From Syntrophorhabdaceae bacterium (GTDB taxonomy: Bacteria; Desulfobacterota; Syntrophorhabdia; Syntrophorhabdales; Syntrophorhabdaceae), in the NCBI GenBank assembly GCA_036504895.1, contig DASXUJ010000088.1, positions 1 to 64,000 on the forward strand: 64,000 nucleotides of DNA, read 5' to 3'. Within the stretch, counting starts at the first letter, position 1. Every line of letters starts with the position of its first letter. This document shows, piece by piece, positions 15,935 to 25,298 of the stretch. The translations under genes and the position numbers were made by a program. The notes beneath the pieces are model-generated. The model was not told where the DNA came from, did no database searches, and saw nothing but the letters and a program-made list of their open reading frames with translations.

Positions 15935-17327
15935 TTCCTCCCTCCTCCGGGTTCTCCGATTTGAGCCCCTCCGTGCTTCTCGGCATTGCGTCTATCTGGT
16001 CTATTATGGGTATCTCTGCCGCGCCTGTGACCCCGAGGTCTTTGAATCTCCTGACACTCGGGAGGATGCGTGCTTCCATGGAGCCTACTGTCTTATTATA
16101 CGCATCGGTGGTCTTTCTGATGTGGTTTCCCAGGTCTTCGAAGTGTTTTGCCATGGTGGAGACCCTGTCGTAGAGCTCCTTCCCTAAGAGGCTCACCTCA
16201 GCAGCGTTTTTCGTGATCTGCTCCTGCCTCCAGCCGAAGGCTATGGCCCTGAGTAAGGCGATGAAGGTGGTGGGTGTAGCGGCGATCACCCCTTTCTGGA
16301 TGCCATCCTCTATCAAGGACGGGTCTTTGTCGAGGGCCGCGCCGAGGAAGGATTCTCCCGGGATGAAGAGGATCACGAATTCGGGGGATTTGGCGAACTG
16401 GCTCCAGTATTCTTTTGAGGAGAGGCGGTTCATGTGGGCCCTCACCTGCTGGGCGTGTCGTACGATTTTGGCGGCCCTGCTTTCCTCCGTGGGATCGGCG
16501 ACGGCGTCCAGATAGGCGTCGAGGGATACTTTCGAATCTACCACTATTTCCCGGTCCGAGGGGAGGTGGATCACCATGTCGGGTCTCACCCTGCCTTTGT
16601 CCGTATCTATCGAGCACTGCTCGGTGAAATCGCAATGGGCGGACATGCCGGAGAGCTCGGCCACCCGTTTAAGCTGCATCTCGCCCCAGCGGCCCCTGAT
16701 CTCCGGCCTCCGGAGGGCGGAGACGAGGTTTCCCGTCTCCTTCTGCAGGCTCTCGTGGCTGAGCGCCAGTGCCCTCAGCTGCTCTTCCAAGCTTCCGTGG
16801 GCCTTGAGCCTCCCCTGCTCCATGGCCTTCAGCTCTTCTTCGTAGCGCCTGAGCGTCTCCTTGAGGGGTGCGATCATGCCGTCCATGGCGGCCTGGTGCT
16901 CGCCGAGATTGCCTTTTGCGATCTCGATTACCTTTTCCAGGTGGAGGGATGCGACCCTTATGAAGTCTTCGCTGCTTGCCTTTAACGCCCGGGACGAAAG
17001 GGCGTTGAAGGTGTCGGACATCTCCTTCTTCAGCCCTTCGAGGAGCCTCTTTTCCGCTTCCAGGCTCTTTTCCGCTGCGTCGAGTCTCGTTGCCGCTTCG
17101 ATCCTCGCGCCTTGCTCGCGGGTCAATTCAACTCTTAACGCCGCCTTTTCCCGCTCGTCGGCTTCAATCCGGCGGCGCAGCTCCTGCCCGACGGCTTCGG
17201 CGCTCCCCGCCGCGGCCGCAGATTCCGAGATGCTCCTGCGCGAGGCGGATGCGGCCCATATCCATGCGACCGCCGAGCCCGCAATGAGACCGAGCACCAG
17301 GGCGCCTATCTCTGTAAGGGTTATCAT
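15924..17327 (-). CDS. rmuC: DNA recombination protein RmuC
   Basis: RmuC-family proteins limit recombination at inverted repeats; the core resembles PD-(D/E)xK nucleases. The 467-aa protein has an N-terminal membrane segment (about 6-27), a long coiled coil (about 40-200) and the conserved core: RGRWGEMQLKRVAELSGM, DMVIHLPSDREIVVDSKVSLDAYLDA, and FVILFIPGESFLGAAL. Length is in the normal range. It lies 29 bases downstream of the TPR gene and may be read with it. Confidence 0.92.
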   Translation of the reverse strand: MITLTEIGALVLGLIAGSAVAWIWAASASRRSISESAAAAGSAEAVGQELRRRIEADEREKAALRVELTREQGARIEAATRLDAAEKSLEAEKRLLEGLKKEMSDTFNALSSRALKASSEDFIRVASLHLEKVIEIAKGNLGEHQAAMDGMIAPLKETLRRYEEELKAMEQGRLKAHGSLEEQLRALALSHESLQKETGNLVSALRRPEIRGRWGEMQLKRVAELSGMSAHCDFTEQCSIDTDKGRVRPDMVIHLPSDREIVVDSKVSLDAYLDAVADPTEESRAAKIVRHAQQVRAHMNRLSSKEYWSQFAKSPEFVILFIPGESFLGAALDKDPSLIEDGIQKGVIAATPTTFIALLRAIAFGWRQEQITKNAAEVSLLGKELYDRVSTMAKHFEDLGNHIRKTTDAYNKTVGSMEARILPSVRRFKDLGVTGAAEIPIIDQIDAMPRSTEGLKSENPEEGGNGE

Positions 17328-17356
17328 CGTCTCTTCAGATCAAAGGAGGTTCCGGG

Positions 17357-18973
17357 TCAGTGGCTGTCTTTCAGGCGGGCAGTCATCTGCTTTATCTCCG
17401 TCTGGATCTCCCTCGGGGGCTTGCACACGACGCACTTGTCGAGCTCCTCGAGGGCCAGTTCGTGGTTCCCCTGCTTTTCGTATATCTGGGCCATGAGCAT
17501 ATGAGCGCGGGCATAGCTCCGGTTGAGGGCGAGGGTCCTCTCCACGCTCGCGAGGGCCTCGTCGAACTTCGACAACGCGAGATAGACTTCACCCAGGGCG
17601 CAGTAAAAATCCGGATAAGGCAGATTCTTTGCCGAGATGAATTGGCCTTGTTCGAGGGCCTCTTCGTTTTTGCCGAGGGTCTTTAACGTATAGAAGAGGT
17701 TGAACCGGGCCCCGAGATAGTTCTTATTGAGCTCCACGGCCCGGCCGAAAGAGAGGCTTGCCTCCTTGAGGTCGCCAAGCCTCAGGTAGAGGGTGCCCAG
17801 GCTGTCGTGAAGGTCCGGGTAATTGGAGTGCTTGTCGATGTGCTCTTGCACGAGAGGGATAAGGGCTTCGCACAAGGAGCTGTCCTCCTCTGAGACGCTC
17901 ATGATTATGGAGACGATCTCCGACACATCGGGACCGATCTCGATATGCTTGATGAATTCGTGCATGGTCTGGGCGATCTGCCGCTCGCCGCCCAGGACCG
18001 TGTTGAGGATGCCCGAGAACTCCCCCTCCCTTTCACGCTCCGGGCCCTTTGTCGACTTCAGGGCATTGATCGTCATCTTCAGGTCATGGTCCTGGGGATC
18101 GATCTTACGGGCGCCCTCAAGCTCCTTGATGCCCTCCGATACGCGCCCGAGGTGACAATAGAGAAAACCGAGCTTCGCCTTTGCGTTTTTATAGGTGGGG
18201 TTGATCTCAAGGGCGCGCTTGAAATGGGCGATCGCCTGCTCCGGCTCGTCGCAGCCCGTATAGAGGATGCCGAGATAGTATTGGATATCCGCATAGGTGG
18301 GGAATTTCTCCTCGACCGCGGTCAGCTCCGTCAGGGCCTCGTCATATTTTCCGAGGTAGGCATAGCTCAGAGATGCCTTGATCCTGGCCTGGAGGTAATT
18401 CGGATTAATTGCCAGGGCGTTCTCGAAGGAATCGATGGCATCGTTCATAGAACCCCGTCCCAGGTAGGCAAGGCCGAGGCGGTAGTGGATATCCGCATAT
18501 TCGGGGTTATGCTTCAGGATCTTCCGGTAAAGGGAGATCACCTTGTCCCACATGCCGAGGTTATGGAAGGCCACCCCGAGCTTCAGCCTGGTGGGGAGGT
18601 TGGAAGGCTCGATATCGAGGAGCGCGGTGAAGCTCTTGATGGCGCCTTCGAAGTCGCCGAGGTTATTTTGCGCCACTCCGATGAAATGATAGAGCTCCGT
18701 ATAATCGGGGTTGAACTGGAGCGCCTTCTGGAACTCATGGAGGGCAATGGAGAAGTTTCCCATGGCAAAAGAGATGATCCCCAGGTTCCGATGGGCCTGG
18801 CTCAGATAGACGCGGGACAGGTTATGATGGAGGCTCGTAGTCGAGGTTTTCCGCTTGAGGATCTCCTCGAACTTCTCTATCGCCTCCTTGTACTGGTGTT
18901 TATTGAAAAGACGTATCGCCTCGTCGTATTCTTCGTCTTTTCCGAAGGAGAATACCCGTTTGAAGAAACTCAT
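17357..18973 (-). CDS. Tetratricopeptide repeat protein at the end of the EPS gene run
   Basis: The 538-aa protein consists almost entirely of TPR units, with canonical blocks such as YADIHYRLGLAYLGRG and AIDSFENALAINPNYLQA. There are about eight repeats in residues 15-290, a non-TPR linker (about 300-355), and further repeats to the C-terminus, which ends in a VVCKPP segment. No signal peptide is present, so a cytosolic scaffold is likely. It starts 28 bases after the initiating phosphoglycosyltransferase gene, so it is probably read with the polysaccharide cluster and may help assemble it. Confidence 0.8.
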   Translation of the reverse strand: MSFFKRVFSFGKDEEYDEAIRLFNKHQYKEAIEKFEEILKRKTSTTSLHHNLSRVYLSQAHRNLGIISFAMGNFSIALHEFQKALQFNPDYTELYHFIGVAQNNLGDFEGAIKSFTALLDIEPSNLPTRLKLGVAFHNLGMWDKVISLYRKILKHNPEYADIHYRLGLAYLGRGSMNDAIDSFENALAINPNYLQARIKASLSYAYLGKYDEALTELTAVEEKFPTYADIQYYLGILYTGCDEPEQAIAHFKRALEINPTYKNAKAKLGFLYCHLGRVSEGIKELEGARKIDPQDHDLKMTINALKSTKGPEREREGEFSGILNTVLGGERQIAQTMHEFIKHIEIGPDVSEIVSIIMSVSEEDSSLCEALIPLVQEHIDKHSNYPDLHDSLGTLYLRLGDLKEASLSFGRAVELNKNYLGARFNLFYTLKTLGKNEEALEQGQFISAKNLPYPDFYCALGEVYLALSKFDEALASVERTLALNRSYARAHMLMAQIYEKQGNHELALEELDKCVVCKPPREIQTEIKQMTARLKDSH

Positions 18974-19001
18974 CCTAACCCCCTTGCGAGATCCGGGACC
19001 A

Positions 19002-20447
19002 TCAGGCCGCCCCTTTTCTCGATAACACGGCCTTCACAGTCATCAATATGATTTTGAAATCGAGAGTCAAAGACCAGTTCTCAATATACTGAAGATCCAG
19101 CTTCATCCATTCGTCAAATTTTATCTCATTCCTCCCGCTCACCTGCCACAGACACGTCACGCCCTGGGTCACGGAAAGCCTCTTTCGCTGCCATGGCCTG
19201 TATTGGAGGACTTCCTTGAGGATTGGCGGCCTCGGTCCCACAAGACTCATGGTGCCGAAGAAGACATTGAACAGCTGGGGGAGCTCGTCGAGGCTCGTGC
19301 TCCTCAGGAGCTTTCCGATTCTCGTATGGCGCGGGTCTTCCTTGATCTTGAAGACAGGCCCATCCATCTCGTTAAGGTGCATCACCTTCTCGAGCATCTT
19401 GTCCGCACCGCTCACCATGGTGCGGAATTTAAACATCTTGAAAGGCCTGCCGTGCTTGCCGATCCTGTCCTGGATGTAGAGCGCGGGGCCCGGGGAATCC
19501 CGTTTGATCAGCAGGGGGATGATGATCCAGAAGGGGGTGCAGAGCGCAATCAGGATCCCCGAGACGGTTACGTCAAATACCCTTTTGAGAAACAGCTTCT
19601 CCGGGCTGTAAGGCAGGGGCTTGAACAGGATCGTCGACATGTCCTGGAGGGGTTCGGCGGAGACGCCGATTGTCTTGGCGAGCAGGGTGGAGACATCGAG
19701 AACGAAATCGATCCCGATCATCTCGCAACGGTTCGCGAGGTTCCGTATCTGGGTGGTGCTGTCCGTCCCGCCGGTGAAAAAGATCGTGTCGACCACGTTT
19801 TTTTCGAGGATCTGGGGCAGGTCGTCCACGAGACCCAGGACCTTATAATGTGAGATCTCCCGGCCCACCTCCGTCTTTTCATTGGTGAGGAACCCCAGCA
19901 CCTCGAACCCCCAACCCGGGTTTCCCTCGAAAAGACCTGCCGCCTTCACGGCCCGCTCACCGGTCCCCGCGATGAGAAGATACTTCGTGTACCTGCCCTT
20001 CTTCTGCTCCATTCTTATGTAGAGCAGCACGAGGAGCCTGTCCATCATAAGGAACACCCACGAGAAAAAGACAAAGGCAAAAACGAGCCAAATATCTTCT
20101 CTGAAGGAATAGTTGACCAGGACGAAGGCCATGAAAATGAGTCCCGTAAAGAGGCAGGGGATCGCCGTCTGAAGCGCCATAGTTTTGATCTTTTTCGCCT
20201 GGAGCACCCGGTGGCGGTACCAGAACTGGTAAAAAAAGACAAAGATCATAAAAAAGAAAGGCAGGGTCAGGAGATACCTGTCCCAATAGATAGAACTGGC
20301 CCCTATTATTCCGAAGCGCACGTAGGGATGGAGCGCATGGAGGAGCTTCATGTAAAGGGAGACGGAGAGGACATAGGAGAGGATAATGAAGAGGCAATCG
20401 AAAAAAAAGATGATGGGGGAGAAATATCGCTCGTGCTCTCGTATCAT
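19002..20447 (-). CDS. Initiating polyprenyl-phosphate sugar-1-phosphate transferase
   Basis: This is a WbaP/EpsE-type enzyme that starts polysaccharide repeat-unit synthesis by moving a sugar-1-phosphate onto undecaprenyl phosphate at the inner membrane. The 481-aa protein has four N-terminal membrane segments (about 10-130), a Rossmann-like CoA-binding-type domain (LLIAGTGERAVKAA), and the C-terminal catalytic region: the membrane helix after KRVFDVTVSG, KMFKFRTM, STSLDELPQL and SLVGPRPP. All blocks are intact. Being the first enzyme of the pathway but near the 3' end of the gene run is unremarkable. The upstream glycosyltransferase gene ends 10 bases before. Confidence 0.93.
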   Translation of the reverse strand: MIREHERYFSPIIFFFDCLFIILSYVLSVSLYMKLLHALHPYVRFGIIGASSIYWDRYLLTLPFFFMIFVFFYQFWYRHRVLQAKKIKTMALQTAIPCLFTGLIFMAFVLVNYSFREDIWLVFAFVFFSWVFLMMDRLLVLLYIRMEQKKGRYTKYLLIAGTGERAVKAAGLFEGNPGWGFEVLGFLTNEKTEVGREISHYKVLGLVDDLPQILEKNVVDTIFFTGGTDSTTQIRNLANRCEMIGIDFVLDVSTLLAKTIGVSAEPLQDMSTILFKPLPYSPEKLFLKRVFDVTVSGILIALCTPFWIIIPLLIKRDSPGPALYIQDRIGKHGRPFKMFKFRTMVSGADKMLEKVMHLNEMDGPVFKIKEDPRHTRIGKLLRSTSLDELPQLFNVFFGTMSLVGPRPPILKEVLQYRPWQRKRLSVTQGVTCLWQVSGRNEIKFDEWMKLDLQYIENWSLTLDFKIILMTVKAVLSRKGAA

Positions 20448-20457
20448 AGACGGTTAG

Positions 20458-21594
20458 CTATTTCCTTTTTCCCTTGCCTAGCGTTTTTCTGAAAAGCTCC
20501 TCATAGGACGTGGTCACCTTGTCCCATGTGTAATTTTCCTCGATCATTTTTCGAGCCTTCTCCCGATACTCCGTCACCGAGATCCCGCCGTCCGTCGCCA
20601 TCTGAAGTTTTTCCTGAAGGCTCGTCTCGCTGTTTTCGTCAAAAATGACGGCTGCATCCCTTACCACTTCCCTGTTCTCGGGCGTTCCGTTGACGATCAC
20701 GCAATTGCCGAAGCCCATCGATTCGATGAGGGCGGGATGGGTCCCCCCGACGGAGGTGGCGTGGATATAGACGTAGGCGTGTGACTGAAGCTCCTTATAG
20801 CCGTCGCCGAAGACAAAGCCGGTGAATATGATCCTCGGGTCCCTCGTCGATTTGAGGTTCTTGATATACTCCTCGCTGTAGGGGGCGTCCCCCACGATGA
20901 CCAGCTTCTTCTCCGTCTTGACCTTCTCAAAGGCCTTGATCACGAGATGGGCATTATTCTCAGGCTCGAGCCTGCTCACGTAGAGGAAATAGTCCTCGGG
21001 GACAAGGCCGAAGGCGTCGAGAGCCGCCCTGGTACGGGCCTTCTCCGTCTCTGCCCCATAGGGAATGAAGACCGTATCTTTCCCGTAGGTCTCTTTATAG
21101 TAATGCTCGATCACCAAGGCATCCGAAATTGCCACATTGGGAAAAATGCACGCCCCTATCTCTCCCATCCGGTACCAGAGCTTGCCGACGGCATTCCATT
21201 TCGCCCTCATCCGCTCAATCCCGTCCACGTTTATGAGTACTTTCTTTCCCGTCAGACGGGGGATAAAGGAAAAGAGGCTGTTCGCCGCATTGCACAGGAG
21301 GATCACCTGGTAATCCCTGAACATGGCATGGAGCATGGAGATGAAGGTATGGACCACGGTATCGAAATACTTGTGGCTGATGGTGGGAAGGATCACGAGC
21401 CGAACACCCTTATAAAAGGGCTCCGGGTAATGTATGATGTTCGACCGCCCGTAGACGGTCACTTCGTGGCCCCGTTCGACCAGACGCAAGGAAAGCTCCT
21501 CCGCAAAAGTCTCGAATCCTCCGTAACATGCCGGAATGCCGCGGGTACCTATTATGGCAACCTTCAATGGGCGACTCTTATTTTCTTTTTTCAA
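20458..21594 (-). CDS. Glycosyltransferase, DUF1972 plus GT4
   Basis: The 378-aa protein begins with VAIIGTRGIPACYGGFETF, the hallmark of the DUF1972 N-terminal domain of rhamnosyltransferase-like enzymes, followed by a GT4 C-terminal half with YVSRLEPENNAHLVI and the ESMGFGNCVIVNGTPENREV nucleotide-sugar-binding region. It adds a sugar to the lipid-linked repeat unit in the cytosol. The start is TTG at 21594 with AAGGGGAAA upstream. An opposite-strand acyltransferase gene interrupts the operon just upstream, so its transcription may need a separate start. Confidence 0.87.
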   Translation of the reverse strand: MKKENKSRPLKVAIIGTRGIPACYGGFETFAEELSLRLVERGHEVTVYGRSNIIHYPEPFYKGVRLVILPTISHKYFDTVVHTFISMLHAMFRDYQVILLCNAANSLFSFIPRLTGKKVLINVDGIERMRAKWNAVGKLWYRMGEIGACIFPNVAISDALVIEHYYKETYGKDTVFIPYGAETEKARTRAALDAFGLVPEDYFLYVSRLEPENNAHLVIKAFEKVKTEKKLVIVGDAPYSEEYIKNLKSTRDPRIIFTGFVFGDGYKELQSHAYVYIHATSVGGTHPALIESMGFGNCVIVNGTPENREVVRDAAVIFDENSETSLQEKLQMATDGGISVTEYREKARKMIEENYTWDKVTTSYEELFRKTLGKGKRK

Positions 21595-21654
21595 ATTTCC
21601 CCTTCACGAACGTGCGGAACGATAGGAAATACTTACTCTATGGGCCCTTTAAAG

Positions 21655-21861
21655 TCAAGGTTTTTCGGGCTTGCGCGTCCCCTCTCCCGCGGGCGCGGCA
21701 AGAAGAGGAATGGCGTTACGGTCTATCATGGAAAGAGCGATATCGGCCCCGCAGGCGTGATCGGAATATTGCGAAAGGCCGAGGGTGAGCCTGCCCGCGC
21801 CGCACCCGAAATCGAGTGCCTTACCCGCGCCGACCTTCAGGCCGAAAGAGTCGGTCTTCAA
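21655..21861 (-). pseudogene. Remnant of a SAM-dependent methyltransferase gene
   Basis: About 68 codons read as the front part of a class I methyltransferase, including motif I GKALDFGCGAGRLTLGL and the following acidic strand end (CGADIALSMIDR), then run into a stop. The rest of a methyltransferase (motifs II onwards) is absent, and the sequence before it has no good start. It overlaps the upstream region of the acyltransferase gene on the other strand. I read it as a leftover of a deletion or insertion in the EPS cluster. Confidence 0.55.
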
Positions 21862-21913
21862 ACGATTTTTCCTTGACAATACCGGTCTTTTATAATGAAG
21901 TATAGACTCGGAA

Positions 21914-22903
21914 ATGGCAAGAAACGGATATATACCGGAAATGCGGGTGAGCCGTGGCATCGGTATAATCCTCGTGACCCTGGGACATAGCGAACCGATC
22001 AGGTCCGTATTTCCTCTCTTGTTTTCAGTCATCTATGCCTTTCACATGCCTCTATTTTTCTTTCTTTCCGGTTTTTTTTCCCTGAAGGACCGGCAGGCGC
22101 GATCCCTGTCGGAATGGATCAGGGTAACCGGGAGAAGCCTCCCCGGTCTGATCATACCTTATATTTGCGTCAGCCTTCTTTTCAGCCTGCTCAAATATTT
22201 CGTTCCCCACCTGGCGGTCCGTCCGGTTGTCCCCACGCGACTTTTTTTCGACATCCTCGTCTTTCCCGCCCAGAACCCTGCGCGCTTCCTCTGGTTCCTT
22301 TATGTGATTATCATTCTGCGCGCCCTGACGCCCCTTCTTGCCGCCGCCAACCCCTATTTCATAATCGCGGCCCTTCTCATTCCTCAGGTGTTCGAGCCTG
22401 ATATCCCCCTTTTCGGAACGAGCCTGATCCTCCACTACGGGATGTTCTATTGCCTGGGGATGCTTGTTTCCACGGTCCAGGAGCAGTTCCTCGCCCTATT
22501 GAAGAAGCAATGGCTCCCTCCGGCGGCCCTTCTGTTTTTTGCAGCCGGTTATATACTCTTCGTGAAAACCGGGTGGTTCCTTTTGCCCTTGAGCAACGCC
22601 TTATGGGGCATCATCTTCACTCTTTCCGTCTGTTTCTGCTACAGCAGGTTTCTTCCGCGGAAAATATTGGAGACCGCGGGGACCTACTCGTTTTCCCTTT
22701 ACCTTCTTCAGTATTTCTTCATATTTCCGGTCTACCTGCTCCTTGCCAGGTCCATTTCACTGCCGGGGCCCTGGATCGTGCCATGTACGTTCGCGGCAGG
22801 CCTGGCAGGTCCGCTTTTCATGATTTTCTATGTCTTCCCCCACAGCAGGGTCCTCTCCCTTCTCCTGAGCGGGAACGAAAAAATGCCCGCCAGGCAGCAA
22901 TAA
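21914..22903 (+). CDS. Acyltransferase 3 family membrane protein
   Basis: The 329-aa protein has about ten hydrophobic segments and the family N-terminus SRGIGIILVTLGHS with its catalytic-type His, then PLFFFLSGFF. Such enzymes O-acetylate or O-succinylate polysaccharides across the inner membrane. It is the only plus-strand gene in the EPS region and may decorate the polymer made by its neighbours. A TATAAT lies at 21891-21896; a TTGACA at 21873-21878 is too close (12 bases) to be a normal -35 partner. The ribosome-binding site is weak. Confidence 0.85.
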   Translation: MARNGYIPEMRVSRGIGIILVTLGHSEPIRSVFPLLFSVIYAFHMPLFFFLSGFFSLKDRQARSLSEWIRVTGRSLPGLIIPYICVSLLFSLLKYFVPHLAVRPVVPTRLFFDILVFPAQNPARFLWFLYVIIILRALTPLLAAANPYFIIAALLIPQVFEPDIPLFGTSLILHYGMFYCLGMLVSTVQEQFLALLKKQWLPPAALLFFAAGYILFVKTGWFLLPLSNALWGIIFTLSVCFCYSRFLPRKILETAGTYSFSLYLLQYFFIFPVYLLLARSISLPGPWIVPCTFAAGLAGPLFMIFYVFPHSRVLSLLLSGNEKMPARQQ

Positions 22904-22913
22904 CGTTTTCCGC

Positions 22914-25298
22914 CTACTTCCGGGCAGCGAGATACCCCCATGCGAAGGCATTGGGAGCGATGGTCTGGTGCACGGTAAATTCACACATCATGGGGTACCA
23001 GAACACGTCCCAGTAATTCTCGATCACCGGCCAGCTCGCGGCCGCGGGAAAACAGAAGTTCCCCGCGTACATGTGAAGCGGGTTCTGGGGTCCTCCCAAA
23101 TGATCGACATCTAAGGGTCCCTCCACCGTAAGCCCGGGGGGCGGCGCCTGCCGGGTGACCCTCGAATCCATGTGGAGCACGTGGCGGGGATAGGCATGGC
23201 CCACTCCGGTCGTATAACAGAGGTTGAGGGGGTTGGCGCCGGCTCCGGTCTGGGCCGCGAGCACCACGGCGGAAAGATACTCTTTTTTCCCCGTAATAAT
23301 GTGGGCCCGTATGACGGAGAGAGAGTCGGGGACGGTAAAAGTACCTGCGAAGGCAGGTCTCCACGGCTCCTTCATCCAGCGGTAGCCTGTCTTCGTCTGG
23401 CTCTGGATGCGTGCATCCGCGTCGGCAATGATGGCGCTCACACAATTGCGCTTTAAAGAAGGATTCATTCCCGGCCGGTCCGTCCCCTGATAGACCCATG
23501 CCGCCTCCGACTGGTCGTGGCGTTTATGGATTGAAAGGGGAGTGCCGCCGGCCCCGAAGACCGTGGTTGCCTGAAAAAGGTCGTGCCATCCGCGGTCTCC
23601 CGTGGTACGGAAAAGTTCGGCAGAGGCAAGGTTTCTCATGTCCTTCACCTGGTGGTAAGGATAGGAGAGGTTATAACGCTCTTTCAGCTCCCTCTCCGCC
23701 CATGTCATGGCACGCAGCGCGCTCTCCCGGTATCGGCGGGCGAGATCGGGGCTCTGCTTTCCCAGCACATGGGCGGCCCGGGCGGCCGCGCCTGCATAAC
23801 TGTAGCTCGACCAGACATCGGGCGCGTAGGACATGACGTCGTGGGTCTCCTGCCAGCTCGCCTCTCCATACTTCGGATGACCCGCGGACTCTATGCCGCC
23901 CCGCACGCCGCCGTCCTCCGTCATAATCCTTCCGAAGAAATCGATCGACCAGAGGGCCTCCTGCATCAGGTCCGGCAGGGCCTGGTGATCCGTAGGGATA
24001 TTCAGCTTGAGACGGTCGAAGTAGGAAGGAAAGAGGCTCCAGAGGTCCATGAGCAGCCGCGCGACGTCAAGGTGCTGGATGCGGCGGTCCCAGTCCCCCG
24101 CGTCACAGTAGCCGCCCCAGGCGTTCGGGAGGGTTCGTCCCGTTTTATCGAGGAGAAGGGAGGTAAAGGCGTCGTTCCCTTCTTTGAGGCCGTTGCCCGT
24201 CTCCATCAGCGGCATCTTTGATTCATAGACCTTTACCCCGTCTTCGGGATTGAAATTTCTCGGCCGTTCAAAGGTGGTATAAGGCGGACCTATCTTAATG
24301 CCGCTTCTTTGGTGATAAAGGCCCCGGGCCGAAACGTAAAAGGCTTTTGCCCACGCGTCCGGGGCGATATTGAAGGCATAGGAGCAGCCCACGCCCTCCA
24401 CGTATATCCTGTAGGCGCCCGTCCTGGTCACGCTGCTGAAATCGAGGGAATAGACATCGGTCCCGTTGAAATTCCGGTTGTAGGCGTCTTCATTTTTTTC
24501 CGATGCGGCTTTTGACAGCCTTATGTCCCCTTCGTAGACCGTCTCTCCCGTGCCCTGGTCCAGGAGAAAGAACTTTTTGACCCCCCTGTAATCCATGGGT
24601 CCACCGCTTCCCATCCAGAGGGAGAGAAATGCCACCTTTGAAGGATCGTCCGGCCGGAACCCTATATGGCTCACATGGACCGCCTCGCTTCTCATTACGC
24701 GGGGATCGAAGGTGAATTTCCGGTCGGGGAGATTATGCATTTTGAGGGAAAGCGTGTAATTTCTCCCGGCTTTCAGCGGTGAAGGGAACCTGAGGTAGAG
24801 CCGGTGCTCCATGGGCGCGTCGAACCCGCCGGCCACCCTCGCCAGGTCGGTGGGCTTGCTCTTCCTGTATACCGTGGAGGGAGAGACGCCTCTCGAGTAG
24901 TCGGGGTCATCGGATGAGGTGACGACATAGGTCTCTTTAAGGTCCGAAAGCCTCGTGTCGAGCTTTTCCCCCGCGACCCGGTCGAGGGTCATCACTTTCG
25001 TGGAATTGCAGATGAGGGCGCCTATGGTCTTTCCCCCTTGTTTTATCCAGGTATTGCCCGATTCGTCCCGGAAAGGGGAGCCCTCCAACTCGCGCGAGTA
25101 GGGTTTTTGCATGCCATAATCGACGGCGCCCGCCTCGAGGGTAAGGCCGAGTACCCCGTCGGACACGGGTCCTATCTCCACGAGCCTGGGAGCGGCGCCC
25201 TGCTCCGCAGTCGTTTCCTGTCTGCCCGCTCCGCAAAAGGCGAGAAAAAGGCACATGCCCAACAAAATGCAAGAAATGGAGCGGCGTTTCATCGTCAC
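22914..25298 (-). CDS. Exported glycoside hydrolase family 9 enzyme
   Basis: GH9 enzymes are inverting endo- or exo-glucanases, mostly cellulases. The 794-aa protein has an N-terminal export signal with a Cys22 that might be lipidated (LAFC is not an ideal lipobox). An immunoglobulin-like region (about 200-310) precedes the catalytic domain, which shows YCDAGDWD (catalytic-base Asp399/Asp402), ETHDVMSYAPDVWSSYSYA and the GANPLNLCYTTGVG...YPRHVLH signature. Context in an EPS run suggests a role in trimming or releasing the polymer, rather than feeding on cellulose. The next upstream gene overlaps by 4 bases (ATGA). Confidence 0.88.
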   Translation of the reverse strand: MTMKRRSISCILLGMCLFLAFCGAGRQETTAEQGAAPRLVEIGPVSDGVLGLTLEAGAVDYGMQKPYSRELEGSPFRDESGNTWIKQGGKTIGALICNSTKVMTLDRVAGEKLDTRLSDLKETYVVTSSDDPDYSRGVSPSTVYRKSKPTDLARVAGGFDAPMEHRLYLRFPSPLKAGRNYTLSLKMHNLPDRKFTFDPRVMRSEAVHVSHIGFRPDDPSKVAFLSLWMGSGGPMDYRGVKKFFLLDQGTGETVYEGDIRLSKAASEKNEDAYNRNFNGTDVYSLDFSSVTRTGAYRIYVEGVGCSYAFNIAPDAWAKAFYVSARGLYHQRSGIKIGPPYTTFERPRNFNPEDGVKVYESKMPLMETGNGLKEGNDAFTSLLLDKTGRTLPNAWGGYCDAGDWDRRIQHLDVARLLMDLWSLFPSYFDRLKLNIPTDHQALPDLMQEALWSIDFFGRIMTEDGGVRGGIESAGHPKYGEASWQETHDVMSYAPDVWSSYSYAGAAARAAHVLGKQSPDLARRYRESALRAMTWAERELKERYNLSYPYHQVKDMRNLASAELFRTTGDRGWHDLFQATTVFGAGGTPLSIHKRHDQSEAAWVYQGTDRPGMNPSLKRNCVSAIIADADARIQSQTKTGYRWMKEPWRPAFAGTFTVPDSLSVIRAHIITGKKEYLSAVVLAAQTGAGANPLNLCYTTGVGHAYPRHVLHMDSRVTRQAPPPGLTVEGPLDVDHLGGPQNPLHMYAGNFCFPAAASWPVIENYWDVFWYPMMCEFTVHQTIAPNAFAWGYLAARK

